The notes under the pieces are model-generated. The model had not been told where the DNA came from, ran no database searches, and saw nothing but the letters and a program-made list of their open reading frames with translations. Positions 23,344-31,698 of a stretch of 44,074 bases of DNA are shown here, one piece after another. The stretch lies in contig JAHZFK010000023.1 of assembly GCA_019421385.1 (NCBI GenBank), positions 415 to 44,488 of the forward strand. Direction: 5' to 3'. The translations under genes and the position numbers were made by a program. The first letter of the stretch is position 1, and every line of letters begins with the position of its first letter. This DNA comes from Clostridiales bacterium (GTDB lineage: Bacteria; Bacillota; Clostridia; Oscillospirales; Butyricicoccaceae).

Positions 23344-24588
23344 ATGGTACGCGAAGCAATGGAATTTGTAAAGGCGTATGATCCCGAGTTGGGTCGTATG
23401 ATGCAGGCAGAATACGATCGTCAGGCTCGCAACATTGAGTTGATCGCGTCTGAGAATATCGTCAGCGAAGCTGTTATGGCTGCAATGGGTTCGGTGCTGA
23501 CCAATAAATATGCGGAAGGCTATCCGGGCAAGCGCTACTATGGCGGCTGCGAGTGTGTAGACGAGGTCGAGAATCTGGCCATCAAACGTGTGTGTGAAGT
23601 GTTCGGCGCGAAGTACGCCAATGTGCAGCCGCATTCGGGCGCACAGGCCAATATGGCGGTGTATCAGGCGCTGTGCCAGCCGGGCGATACCGTGCTGGGT
23701 ATGAGTCTGGACAACGGAGGCCATCTGACGCATGGCTCGCCGGTCAACCAGTCCGGTCTGCTGTACAATATCATCCCTTACGGTGTGGACGCGGATGGCC
23801 GCATCGACTATGATGCGCTGCGTGATCTGGCCAAGAAGGAAAAGCCCAAGATGATCATTGCAGGTGCGTCTGCGTATCCGCGTGCCATCGACTTTGCCAA
23901 GTTTGCAGAGATCGCGCACGAGGTTGGCGCATACCTGTTTGTCGATATGGCGCACATTGCGGGTCTGGTTGCAGCCGGTCTGCACATGAGCCCGCTGCCC
24001 TATGCGGACGTGGTGACCACCACGACCCATAAGACGCTGCGCGGTCCGCGCGGCGGCGTGATCCTGTCCAACAATGAGGAGTTGGGCAAGAAGTTCAACA
24101 AGGCGATTTTCCCGGGCACGCAGGGCGGCCCGCTCGAGCATGTGATCGCTGCGAAGGCGGTCTGCTTTGGCGAGGCGCTCAAGCCCGAGTTCAAGGCATA
24201 CCAGCAGCAGGTCGTCACCAATGCGCGCGTGCTGGCAAAGGCGTTGCTCGATCAGGGCTTCGATCTGGTTTCCGGCGGCACGGACAACCACCTCATGCTG
24301 ATCGACCTGCGCAAGACCGGCATCACCGGCAAGGAATTGCAGCACCGTCTGGACGAGGTGTATATCACCGCCAACAAGAATGCGATCCCGAACGATCCGG
24401 AGAGCCCGTTTGTCACGTCCGGTCAGCGCGTCGGCACGCCGGCGGTTACTTCGCGCGGCTTCGGTGAGCCGGAAATGCTGCATATTGCGGAATTCATCTG
24501 GCAGGCAGCGACCGATTTCGAAAACAAGGCGGATGAGATCCGTCACAATGTTTGCGATATTTGTGCGAACTTCCCGATTTACCGCTAA
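23344..24588 (+). CDS. glyA: Serine hydroxymethyltransferase
   Basis: The 414-residue PLP enzyme converts serine and tetrahydrofolate to glycine and 5,10-methylene-tetrahydrofolate. The start has NIELIASENIVSEAV. YAEGYPGKRYYGGCE and HSGAQANMAVY are substrate and PLP contacts. TTTHKTLRGPRGG holds the PLP lysine near residue 226, and TPAVTSRGFGEPEM is a late signature. Length is normal. TTTTGGAGG gives a strong ribosome site. The gene is monocistronic with a terminator 5 bp after the stop. Its long 200-bp upstream gap is AT-rich and holds no other gene. Confidence 0.98.
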   Translation: MVREAMEFVKAYDPELGRMMQAEYDRQARNIELIASENIVSEAVMAAMGSVLTNKYAEGYPGKRYYGGCECVDEVENLAIKRVCEVFGAKYANVQPHSGAQANMAVYQALCQPGDTVLGMSLDNGGHLTHGSPVNQSGLLYNIIPYGVDADGRIDYDALRDLAKKEKPKMIIAGASAYPRAIDFAKFAEIAHEVGAYLFVDMAHIAGLVAAGLHMSPLPYADVVTTTTHKTLRGPRGGVILSNNEELGKKFNKAIFPGTQGGPLEHVIAAKAVCFGEALKPEFKAYQQQVVTNARVLAKALLDQGFDLVSGGTDNHLMLIDLRKTGITGKELQHRLDEVYITANKNAIPNDPESPFVTSGQRVGTPAVTSRGFGEPEMLHIAEFIWQAATDFENKADEIRHNVCDICANFPIYR

Positions 24589-24592
24589 AGGC

Positions 24593-24623
24593 AAAGCCGC
24601 TCCCACAATGGGAGCGGCTTTTT
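24593..24623 (+). terminator. Terminator of glyA
   Basis: The 13-bp stem AAAGCCGCTCCCA/TGGGAGCGGCTTT has a 3-nt loop and TTTTT. Confidence 0.92.
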
Positions 24624-24707
24624 ACCATTTCATAGCAACAAAGTGAGCAATAATACCGTATTTGTGTGTCGGTAAAGGAACGGTTTTGTAGAAGGTCAAC
24701 AACCACC

Positions 24708-24735
24708 TTGCGCTTTTGCAAAGATATGGTATACT
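24708..24735 (+). promoter_or_regulatory. Promoter of pgi
   Basis: TTGCGC and TATACT are 16 bp apart, with a TGG extended -10 element. Upstream to 24624 I see only a short TACCG/CGGTA repeat (24655-24673). Confidence 0.6.
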
Positions 24736-24801
24736 AATAAAAGCGTTACTGCAAGTCAATCAAGTGACTTTGGAGAATATGAACGAAGGGGAAATGCAGT
24801 T

Positions 24802-26133
24802 ATGTCGATGGAATTGAAACTGACAGGATTACAGGGCTTTGTGGGCGAGGAAGAGCTGGCCTGCATGGCGCCGCTGGTGAAGGCGGCACAGGATACACTG
24901 CACAGCAGAAGCGGTGCGGGCAATGATTTTCTGGGCTGGGTGGATCTGCCGGAAGCATATGACAAGGAAGAGTTTGCCCGCATCAAGCAGGCAGCGAAGA
25001 AGATCCAGCAGACCTGCGATGTGCTGGTTGTAATCGGTATCGGCGGCTCTTATCTGGGCGCGCGTGCCGCGATCGAGTTTGTCAACGGCCAGATGTACAA
25101 CGGCATCCGTCCGGAGGGCATCCCGGAGGTTTACTTTGTTGGCAGCAACATCTCGTCCTCCTATCTCAACGACGTCATCAAAATCATCGGTGAGCGCGAT
25201 TTCTGCATCAACGTGATTTCCAAGTCGGGCACGACGACCGAGCCGGCGATCGCGTTCCGCATCTTCAAAAAGCTGATCGAAGAGAAGTACGGCAAGGAAG
25301 GCGCCAAGGAGCGTATCTTTGCAACCACCGATAAGGCGCGCGGCGCGCTCAAAAAGCTCGCGGATGACGAGGGCTATGAGACCTTTGTTGTACCGGACGA
25401 TGTCGGCGGCCGTTTCTCTGTGCTGACGGCGGTTGGTCTGCTGCCGATGGCGGCGGCCGGTTTGGATATCGACGCAGCAATGGCCGGTGCGGCCGAGGCG
25501 CGCAAGGCGTTTGCCGAGGGCACGGATCACGACTGCGCCAAGTATGCAGCGCTGCGCAACATCCTGCACCAGAAGGGCAAGGCAATGGAGATCCTCGTCA
25601 ACTACGAGCCGTCTCTGGTCATGCTCGGCGAGTGGTTCAAGCAGCTGTTTGACGAGTCCGAGGGCAAGGATCACAAGGGTCTGTTTGCGACCTCTGCCAA
25701 CTTCTCGACCGACCTGCACTCGATCGGCCAGTTTATTCAGGACGGCACCCGCAACATGTTCGAGACCGTGGTTTGGGTCAAGGAGCCGCGTTCGGAGAGC
25801 TATATCGAGCAGACCGCTGAGGATATTGACGGCCTAAACTATCTGGCGGGCAAGAGCGTGCAGTTTGTCAACTCCAAGGCATATCAGGGTACGCTGATGG
25901 CGCATATGGACGGCGGCACGCCCAACATCATCGTGGAGATCGACAAAGCCGACGCATGGCACTTCGGCTATCTGGTTTACTTCTTTGAAAAGGCTTGCGG
26001 CATTTCGGGCTATCTGCTTGGTGTCAACCCGTTCAACCAGCCGGGCGTAGAGGCGTATAAGAAGAATATGTTCGCGCTGCTGGGCAAGCCGGGCTTTGAG
26101 GAGCGCCGCCGTGAGCTGGAAGCGCGCCTGTAA
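24802..26133 (+). CDS. pgi: Glucose-6-phosphate isomerase
   Basis: The 443-residue protein is the compact Firmicutes form of the enzyme that interconverts glucose-6-phosphate and fructose-6-phosphate. VVIGIGGSYLGARAAIEF and VISKSGTTTEPAIAFR form the sugar-phosphate site. DVGGRFSVLTAVGLLPMAAA is the first PGI signature, and GVNPFNQPGVEAYKK near the end carries the catalytic lysine region. The ATG follows AAGGGGAAA. An acyltransferase gene starts 27 bp later and may be read through from this promoter. Confidence 0.98.
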   Translation: MSMELKLTGLQGFVGEEELACMAPLVKAAQDTLHSRSGAGNDFLGWVDLPEAYDKEEFARIKQAAKKIQQTCDVLVVIGIGGSYLGARAAIEFVNGQMYNGIRPEGIPEVYFVGSNISSSYLNDVIKIIGERDFCINVISKSGTTTEPAIAFRIFKKLIEEKYGKEGAKERIFATTDKARGALKKLADDEGYETFVVPDDVGGRFSVLTAVGLLPMAAAGLDIDAAMAGAAEARKAFAEGTDHDCAKYAALRNILHQKGKAMEILVNYEPSLVMLGEWFKQLFDESEGKDHKGLFATSANFSTDLHSIGQFIQDGTRNMFETVVWVKEPRSESYIEQTAEDIDGLNYLAGKSVQFVNSKAYQGTLMAHMDGGTPNIIVEIDKADAWHFGYLVYFFEKACGISGYLLGVNPFNQPGVEAYKKNMFALLGKPGFEERRRELEARL

Positions 26134-26160
26134 GCAAGTAAAACATTTCGGTTTACTCGA

Positions 26161-27285
26161 ATGACACAAACAAAGGACGGCGCGGCTGCTGTACGCAGAC
26201 CGCATGTGCCGTCATGGGATGTACTGCGCACCGCCGCATTTGCGGCGGTCGCGGTGCAGCATATATTGGGTGCATACGCACGCCGGTATGACATTGGCTC
26301 GAGCGAAAAGGTGATCATCGCCGTTTCGTTTGAGCCGCTTCGTTTTGCCGTACCGCTGTTTGTGATGCTGTTCGGCGCGGCGCTGTTTTATGTTTATCGG
26401 GAACCGCCGCGCTATGTGCCGTATCTGGCAAAGCGAGTGCGGCAGCTGGTGCTGCCCTATGCCGTGTGGACAGCGGTGTACCTGTGGTACGCGGAAAAGC
26501 CGGTGACGCTGCGCGGTGTGGCGCGGGGCATGGTGTATGGCGATGCAAGCTATCATCTGTGGTATGTGACGATGATTTTGCAGTTCGTCGTGCTGGTGCC
26601 GTTGTTTTTCGCGGTGCGGAACGGGCTGCGGCGGTACTGCACGACCAAGAGACGGATGATTGTGGCGCCCGCGGTATTGCTGGGGGCATGGCTGGTGCTG
26701 CTCGCCTGCCGTCCGAGTGATGGCTGGGCGCATCAGATTTTGGTCACTTGGCGCACGCGCGGCTTCCTGCTGTGGACGGGTTATTTTGCGCTGGGGGCGC
26801 TGTGCGGTTTAAGTCCTGAAGTCTTTGCCAAATGGGCGCGTCGGCTGATCGTGCCGGCGGGACTGATAAGTGTGGGCGCGGTGGGCTATGCAATGTGGCT
26901 CAGTGTGCGCACGGTGTATCAGGAGGGCGTGGTCGATTTCAACCGCGTCAGCTACTTTTCGCCCGTCTATGCGGTGCTGACCATGGTGACCATCCTGTTT
27001 TTATACGGGGCGGCGGAATGGCTGACGCGCTGGCGCACGGTGCAGCGGGTGTGCGGCTTTGTGGGCAAGCATTCCTATGAGGCGTATCTGGCGCATGTGC
27101 TGGTGCTGACCCGTTGCTCGCGCTTTTTGCTCGATCACTGGCCGGAAATGAACCGCTATGTGTTTTACGCGGTGCTGACCGTGTGTACGGTCGTGGGCGC
27201 GGTACTCATCGCATGGGCGGTGGACAGCCTGGTGTCGATAGCGCGCCGGGGGGTTCGCAACATATGCGGTCAAGCCAAAACATGA
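26161..27285 (+). CDS. Acyltransferase 3 family membrane protein
   Basis: The 374-residue protein has about ten membrane segments. The start SWDVLRTAAFAAVAVQHILG places a histidine in the first helix, as in integral-membrane acyltransferases that acylate surface glycans or peptidoglycan. FAVPLFVMLFGAALFYV and SYHLWYVTMILQFVVLVPLF are the usual second and fourth blocks, and KHSYEAYLAHVLVLT the late one. Substrate is unknown. No strong ribosome site is visible before ATG 26161, suggesting low expression or coupling to pgi. A terminator follows. Confidence 0.87.
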   Translation: MTQTKDGAAAVRRPHVPSWDVLRTAAFAAVAVQHILGAYARRYDIGSSEKVIIAVSFEPLRFAVPLFVMLFGAALFYVYREPPRYVPYLAKRVRQLVLPYAVWTAVYLWYAEKPVTLRGVARGMVYGDASYHLWYVTMILQFVVLVPLFFAVRNGLRRYCTTKRRMIVAPAVLLGAWLVLLACRPSDGWAHQILVTWRTRGFLLWTGYFALGALCGLSPEVFAKWARRLIVPAGLISVGAVGYAMWLSVRTVYQEGVVDFNRVSYFSPVYAVLTMVTILFLYGAAEWLTRWRTVQRVCGFVGKHSYEAYLAHVLVLTRCSRFLLDHWPEMNRYVFYAVLTVCTVVGAVLIAWAVDSLVSIARRGVRNICGQAKT

Positions 27286-27295
27286 TGTTACATAG

Positions 27296-27328
27296 AAAGC
27301 GGTCGCTTGGTGTGGCCGCTTTTGTTTT
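27296..27328 (+). terminator. Terminator of the pgi-acyltransferase unit
   Basis: AAAGCGGTC/GGCCGCTTT with one G-T pair is followed by TGTTTT. Confidence 0.75.
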
Positions 27329-27334
27329 GCCCGC

Positions 27335-27363
27335 TTTTCCCGAATGCAAAAATATGCTATACT
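27335..27363 (+). promoter_or_regulatory. Promoter of the CmpB-like gene and deoxyribosyltransferase gene
   Basis: A weak TTTTCC box and TATACT are 17 bp apart, helped by a TGC extended -10. Confidence 0.5.
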
Positions 27364-27403
27364 GCTGATACGATGGATAGAGATACGGATAGGGGGAATG
27401 GCA

Positions 27404-27952
27404 ATGGCAGAGAACAAAACGAGGTTCGAGCGCTTCCAAACGGGTTTCCTGTATTTCTGGGTGTATGCGGCGCTGGGATGGATTTATGAAGTGTTTCTGG
27501 AGGTCGTGGTATACCGCTGGGGATTCTCCAACCGCGGTTTTCTGTTCGGACCTTATTTGCCGGTATACGGCGTCGGTGCGCTGCTGATTCTGGGGTGTCT
27601 GCGCGGGTTGTCGCGCAAGCCGCTGCAGGTTGGCAGGATCAATGTGATGCCGGTGGTGGTGTTTGCTGCAGTGGTCGTGCTGACGACCGTTGTGGAGCTG
27701 ATTGCCAGCTATCTGCTCGAGTGGACGACCGGCGGCTGGCTGTGGGACTACACGCGTTACACGATCCAGTGGCAAGGTCGCATCTGCCTGTCGGCCAGCC
27801 TGCGCTTTGGTGTGGGCGGCATGGTGATTCTGTATGGCTTGCAGCCGCTGCTGGAAAAGGGTATGGCGCGGCTGAGTAAAAAATGGAGACAGATTTTGTT
27901 TACAGTGCTGTTTGTGCTGTTTATAGTCGATTGCATCTGCCGCGTACTGTGA
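27404..27952 (+). CDS. CmpB-like putative ABC-transporter permease family membrane protein
   Basis: The 182-residue protein has about five membrane segments. WIYEVFLEVV, SNRGFLFGPYLPVYGVGALL and WDYTRYTIQWQGRICLSASL are the three signature blocks of this family, annotated in databases as putative ABC-transporter type IV (PF06541). No transport function has been shown that I know of. ATG 27404 is chosen for its 7-bp distance from AGGGGG; the ATG at 27398 abuts it. It shares a transcript with the deoxyribosyltransferase gene 24 bp downstream. A shorter relative is at 28470. Confidence 0.85.
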   Translation: MAENKTRFERFQTGFLYFWVYAALGWIYEVFLEVVVYRWGFSNRGFLFGPYLPVYGVGALLILGCLRGLSRKPLQVGRINVMPVVVFAAVVVLTTVVELIASYLLEWTTGGWLWDYTRYTIQWQGRICLSASLRFGVGGMVILYGLQPLLEKGMARLSKKWRQILFTVLFVLFIVDCICRVL

Positions 27953-27976
27953 TACAGGATAGGAAAGGAGAACAGG

Positions 27977-28429
27977 ATGAAAAAGATTTACCTTGCGGGT
28001 TTTGATGTGTTTGCGCCGGATGCGGTACAGCGCGGCGCGAAAATGAAAATGATGTGTGCGGAAAAGGGCTTTGTCGGCTTATATCCGTTTGACAACGAGG
28101 CGGATACCGCGCAGGAAATTTTTGAGGGCAACTGCGGGCTGATCGACAGCGCGGACATTGTGATCGCCAACCTCAACCCGTTCCGCGGGGCAGAGCCGGA
28201 TAGCGGCACCTGCTTTGAGGTCGGCTATGCCATTGCTAAGGGCAAAACGGTGTACGGCTATTTGTCGGATGCGCGCAGCCTGCGTGAAAAACTGGGCGAG
28301 CGGGATGAAAACGGCTTTTCGGTCGAGAATTTCGGCCTGCCGCTCAATCTGATGCTTTCGTGCAGCGTGCGGATTGTTGAGGGCGATTTTGCCGCAGCGC
28401 TTGCGGTTTGCCGCGCAGAGCAGGGATAA
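27977..28429 (+). CDS. Nucleoside 2-deoxyribosyltransferase family protein
   Basis: The 150-residue protein has the NDT fold signature: KKIYLAGFDVF at the start, then DSADIVIANLNPFRG and EPDSGTCFEVGYAIAKGK, which holds the nucleophilic glutamate. The best-known members swap bases between 2-deoxynucleosides. Many single-copy relatives in Clostridia have unproved substrates and may be nucleotide hydrolases. A good AAAGGAG site is present. It lies between two CmpB-like membrane genes. Confidence 0.88.
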   Translation: MKKIYLAGFDVFAPDAVQRGAKMKMMCAEKGFVGLYPFDNEADTAQEIFEGNCGLIDSADIVIANLNPFRGAEPDSGTCFEVGYAIAKGKTVYGYLSDARSLREKLGERDENGFSVENFGLPLNLMLSCSVRIVEGDFAAALAVCRAEQG

Positions 28430-28469
28430 ATAAAGACAAAACAGGCAAAATAAGTTCCGGTGATTTGTG

Positions 28470-28823
28470 ATGAAAGGACAAACAGCGGGACTTTTTTTGT
28501 TGGGCGCGGGTGGTTATTCACTTATCGAAATCCTTTGGCGCGGCTACACGCATTGGACGATGGCGCTGACCGGCGGCGCGGTGCTGGTCGGGCTGCACCG
28601 GCTGCGCAGCCATGTGCGCGAGGAGAAGCCGCTTGCGCGCTGTCTATGCGGCGCGGCATGTATCACAGCGGCGGAATTTGTGGTCGGCTGCACGGTCAAC
28701 CGTGTTTACCACATGGATGTGTGGGACTATTCGCAGGAAAAAGGCAATATTCAAGGGCAAATTTGTCCCAAATATGCGGCGCTGTGGACGTTGCTTGCCG
28801 CGCCGGTTATGCTGCCCAAATAA
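28470..28823 (+). CDS. Short CmpB-like membrane protein
   Basis: The 117-residue product has about four apolar segments. Its end, MDVWDYSQEKGNIQGQICPKYA, aligns with the WDY...QGRIC block of the 27404 gene and of PF06541, so I read it as a diverged short member of the same family. The first part (GAGGYSLIEILWRGYTHWTM) also resembles the family's opening block. Function is unknown. There is no clear ribosome site. GTG 28467 is an alternative start. Confidence 0.65.
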   Translation: MKGQTAGLFLLGAGGYSLIEILWRGYTHWTMALTGGAVLVGLHRLRSHVREEKPLARCLCGAACITAAEFVVGCTVNRVYHMDVWDYSQEKGNIQGQICPKYAALWTLLAAPVMLPK

Positions 28824-28827
28824 ATGC

Positions 28828-28856
28828 TTGCCAAGCGGGCGCGGTGGGCGTATAAT
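28828..28856 (+). promoter_or_regulatory. Promoter of the coaX-like and panT-like pair
   Basis: TTGCCA and a perfect TATAAT are 17 bp apart, 35 bp before the coaX-like start. Confidence 0.75.
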
Positions 28857-28890
28857 AGCGGTGGCAATACGCCGGAAAGGAAGAAACACC

Positions 28891-29661
28891 ATGCTGATCG
28901 CAGTGAACGCAGGAAACAGTCACGTTTTGCTGGGCGGTTATGAGGAAGACGCGCAGGTTTTTGCCGCTTCCATCGCGACCGAGCCCAAGCAGACCGGGGA
29001 TGATTACGCCTGCAAACTGCGGCAGGTCTTTGATCTGTATGGTGTGCCGTCCGGACGCATTCGCGGCGCGGTGCTCAGCTCGGTGGTGCCGGGCATGGTG
29101 TCCGTGCTGGAGGATGCGCTGCGTCTGCTGGGTGTCACCGATGTGATCGAGGTATCCAGCGGGGTGAAAACCGGCCTGAACATCCGTTCGGAACAGCCGC
29201 GGCAGGTTGGCTCGGATCGTGTGGCGGGCGCGGTGGCTGCGCGCGCCAAAGGAAAGCTGCCCTGCGTGGTGGTGTGTCTTGGTACCGCGACGACCTTTAC
29301 CGTACTCGATGCGGCGGGCGCGCTGGTCGGTTCGGCAATCACCGCGGGCGTGCGGCTGAGTGTGGAGGCTTTGCGTGAGCAGGCGGCGCAGCTGCCGTCA
29401 GTGGCGCTGGAAGCCAAAAACGATGACGTTCTGGCACGCAACACGGTCGACGCGATGCGCGTGGGCGCGGTTTATGGTGCGGCCGCCATGGTGGACGGTA
29501 TGGTCACGCGGTTTGCTGATGCGCTCGGACAGACCCCACATGTGGTCATCACGGGCGATTGTGCGCCGCTGGTGCTGCCATACTTACACGTTCCGTGCGA
29601 GTATGACAAAAATCTGCTGCTGGATGGACTGCATCTGATCTGGAAACGCAACCGTTCCTGA
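28891..29661 (+). CDS. Degenerate type III pantothenate kinase paralogue (CoaX-like)
   Basis: The 256-residue protein aligns with the coaX product of this window without gaps across residues 1-140, but key residues differ. Asp6 of DVGNTN is Asn (NAGNSH), Asp129 of DIGTATTFD is Cys (CLGTATTFT), and Asp137 is Thr. Asp109 of GSDR, the proposed base, is kept. Loss of the ATP/metal-binding aspartates argues against ordinary kinase activity. It has its own promoter and a GGAAAGGAAG site and is followed by a PanT-type transporter gene, so a role as pantothenate sensor, regulator or altered enzyme is possible. ATG 28891 is well supported. Confidence 0.85.
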   Translation: MLIAVNAGNSHVLLGGYEEDAQVFAASIATEPKQTGDDYACKLRQVFDLYGVPSGRIRGAVLSSVVPGMVSVLEDALRLLGVTDVIEVSSGVKTGLNIRSEQPRQVGSDRVAGAVAARAKGKLPCVVVCLGTATTFTVLDAAGALVGSAITAGVRLSVEALREQAAQLPSVALEAKNDDVLARNTVDAMRVGAVYGAAAMVDGMVTRFADALGQTPHVVITGDCAPLVLPYLHVPCEYDKNLLLDGLHLIWKRNRS

Positions 29662-29729
29662 AACGTATTGACCGAATAAGCCCTGTACCCGACGAAAAGG
29701 GCGGGACGGGAGCAGGAGGAAAACAGAAT

Positions 29730-30389
29730 ATGAATCAAAAAAAGACAGACGTAAGGCTGCTGGCGCAAATGGCGCTGCTGGTGGCGCTCGAACTGGTGCT
29801 GGCGTTTACGCCGCTGGGCTACATACCGCTCGGCTTTATGAACGCGACCACCATGCACATCCCGGTCATTCTGGGTGCATGTCTGCTGGGGCCGAAGATG
29901 GGCGGCGTGTTGGGCGCGGTGTTCGGCGTGACGAGCGTCATCCGTGCGACGGTCACCCCCAACCTGACCTCGTTCGTGTTTACCCCGTTTTACAGCTTCA
30001 GCCCGGAGTTTTCCGGCAACTGGACCAGCCTGATCGTGGCGATCGTGCCGCGCGTGCTGATCGGCGTGATTGCGGGACTGGCATTCCAGTTCATCATGCG
30101 CGTTTCGCATGACAAGCAGGCGGTCGCGCTGCCGGTGGCAGGGTTCATCGGCTCGATGGTCAATACGATTGGTGTCATGGGTCTGATTTACCTGCTGTTT
30201 GGTGAGCAATATGCAGCGGCGGGCGGTCAGAGCTTTGATCTGCTGCTCAAGGTCATTATGGGCGTTGTGTGCATCAACGGTGTGCCCGAAGCACTCATCG
30301 CTGCGGTATTGACGCTGGCGGTCGGCAAGGTGCTGATTGGCATTTTTGGCCGCCGCAGCGCAAAGAGCGCGCAGCAGGGCGCAGCTTAA
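29730..30389 (+). CDS. panT: ECF transporter substrate-binding (S) component, probable pantothenate transporter
   Basis: The 219-residue membrane protein has six likely helices. LVLAFTPLGYIPLGFMNATT, with HIPVILGACLLGPKMGGVLG and PNLTSFVFTPFYSFSP after it, matches PanT-type S components, which capture pantothenate and share an ECF energising module encoded elsewhere. Position directly after a CoaX-like gene supports this substrate. Folate or another vitamin is the alternative. A strong GGAGGA site precedes the ATG, and a terminator follows the stop. Confidence 0.8.
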   Translation: MNQKKTDVRLLAQMALLVALELVLAFTPLGYIPLGFMNATTMHIPVILGACLLGPKMGGVLGAVFGVTSVIRATVTPNLTSFVFTPFYSFSPEFSGNWTSLIVAIVPRVLIGVIAGLAFQFIMRVSHDKQAVALPVAGFIGSMVNTIGVMGLIYLLFGEQYAAAGGQSFDLLLKVIMGVVCINGVPEALIAAVLTLAVGKVLIGIFGRRSAKSAQQGAA

Positions 30390-30404
30390 CGGAAGATGAA
30401 ATAT

Positions 30405-30434
30405 AAAAAAGCTGCATTTTTGCAGCTTTTTTTT
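30405..30434 (+). terminator. Terminator of the coaX-like/panT unit
   Basis: AAAAAAGCTGCA/TGCAGCTTTTTT with a TTTT loop ends in eight Ts. The next gene's Shine-Dalgarno lies 5 bp on. Confidence 0.92.
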
Positions 30435-30449
30435 CAAAGGAGGAGCGGT

Positions 30450-31436
30450 ATGCAACAGATTGATTTTATGCAGGTCGGTGGATTTCAGGTCGGTCAGGCA
30501 CAGGATGAAACAGCCGGTACGGGTGTGACCGTTCTGCTGTTTGACGAGTGTGCGCCAACGGGCGTGGATATTCGCGGCGGCGGCCCGGCCAGCCGCGAAA
30601 CGCCGCTGCTTGCGCCGGTTGCGGATGCGGCAGGACTGCACGCACTGGTGCTTTCGGGCGGGTCGGCGTTCGGGCTGGATGCTGCGGGCGGCGTGATGCG
30701 TTTTCTGGAAGAGCGTGGCATCGGCTTTGATACGGGCATCACGCCCGTGCCGTTGGTGGCGCAGTCTTGTATTTTTGACCTTGGGATTGGGGACAAAACC
30801 GTGCGGCCGGATGGCGCGATGGCGTATCGGGCATGTGAGCAAGCGTCCCGCACCGAGCTGAAGCTGGGCTGTGTCGGCGGCGGTATGGGGGCGACAGTCG
30901 GCAAGTTCTGCGGCGCGCCGTATGCAATGAAAAGCGGCATCGGCGCATATGCGGTGCAGGCGGGCGCGATTCGCGTAGGTGCAATTGTCGTGGTCAACGC
31001 GCTGGGCGATATTTTTGATGTGGATACCGGCCGCCAGATCGCTGGCCTGCGCACCGAGGATGGACGCGGCTTGCGTTTGACCGAAGAGCAGATGTATGCG
31101 GGCATCGAAACGGCGCGCAACCCGTTTTCGGCCAATAAAAAGACCGCGACCAATACAACGATCGGCGCAATCGTGACCAACGCGGCTTTCAGTAAAGCGG
31201 AACTGACGCGCGTGGCTTCGATGGCGCACAACGGCTTCGCGCGCGCGATCCGTCCGGTGCACACCACGGCGGACGGCGATTCGATTTATGCGTGCTCAGT
31301 CGGTCATGAGCAGGCTGACCTTAATGCGGTCGGCACGCTCGCGTCCTATGTGATGGCAAAAGCGATCGGCTGCGGCGTGCGCGCAGCGCGCGACGGATTT
31401 GGTCTGCCTTGCGCGCAGACGCTCGGCACAGTTTAA
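30450..31436 (+). CDS. P1-family (S58/DmpA-like) self-processing peptidase
   Basis: The 328-residue protein matches the P1 peptidase family. LHALVLSGGSAFGLDAAGGV is the first signature, VGGGMGATVGKFCG a second, and NTTIGAIVTNAAFSK the third. Family members cleave themselves before a Ser or Thr nucleophile to make alpha and beta chains; here the break is likely before a Thr in NTTIG, near residue 235. Known members are aminopeptidases acting on small peptides or amides; the substrate here is unknown. ATG 30450 follows AAAGGAGGAG. The upstream in-frame extension crosses the panT terminator and is rejected. Confidence 0.92.
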   Translation: MQQIDFMQVGGFQVGQAQDETAGTGVTVLLFDECAPTGVDIRGGGPASRETPLLAPVADAAGLHALVLSGGSAFGLDAAGGVMRFLEERGIGFDTGITPVPLVAQSCIFDLGIGDKTVRPDGAMAYRACEQASRTELKLGCVGGGMGATVGKFCGAPYAMKSGIGAYAVQAGAIRVGAIVVVNALGDIFDVDTGRQIAGLRTEDGRGLRLTEEQMYAGIETARNPFSANKKTATNTTIGAIVTNAAFSKAELTRVASMAHNGFARAIRPVHTTADGDSIYACSVGHEQADLNAVGTLASYVMAKAIGCGVRAARDGFGLPCAQTLGTV

Positions 31437-31449
31437 GAAGATCAAAAAG

Positions 31450-31497
31450 ACAGCGGTTTGTCCGGTTTGGTTCGGACAAGCCGCTGTTTTATTTTAT
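31450..31497 (+). terminator. Terminator of the P1 peptidase gene
   Basis: A 14-bp stem, ACAGCGGTTTGTCC with GGACAAGCCGCTGT, ends in TTTATTTT. The following 200 bp to spoIVB hold no gene I can support. Confidence 0.9.
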
Positions 31498-31698
31498 CTT
31501 TAAGTCAATTCTTTGGTAATTTTTTAGTGAAACGGTGGTTTCTTCCAAAGAAGTGCGGGGAAACTGCTGTTTTCGCACAGGAGAAAAACTTTCCATCACC
31601 AAAGTCTTTTCGCGCAGCCAAAAAACGTATGGGAATAGCAAAGGTTCACAGGCGTTTTTGCGGCGCATCCGTGGCATAGTAAACGCGGAGGTGAAAAA

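Noticed and set aside
28612..28890. Upstream in-frame extension of the CoaX-like protein
   Set aside because: It overlaps the CmpB-like gene in another frame and spans the promoter; ATG 28891 has a good ribosome site and starts at the family motif.
31498..31698. Possible regulatory RNA or sigma-G promoter before spoIVB
   Set aside because: There are imperfect repeats (CTTTGG/CCAAAG at 31511-31550 and a GTGCG/CGCAC stem at 31553-31578) and a CATAGTA near 31675, but no matching -35 and no coherent structure, so no feature is called.
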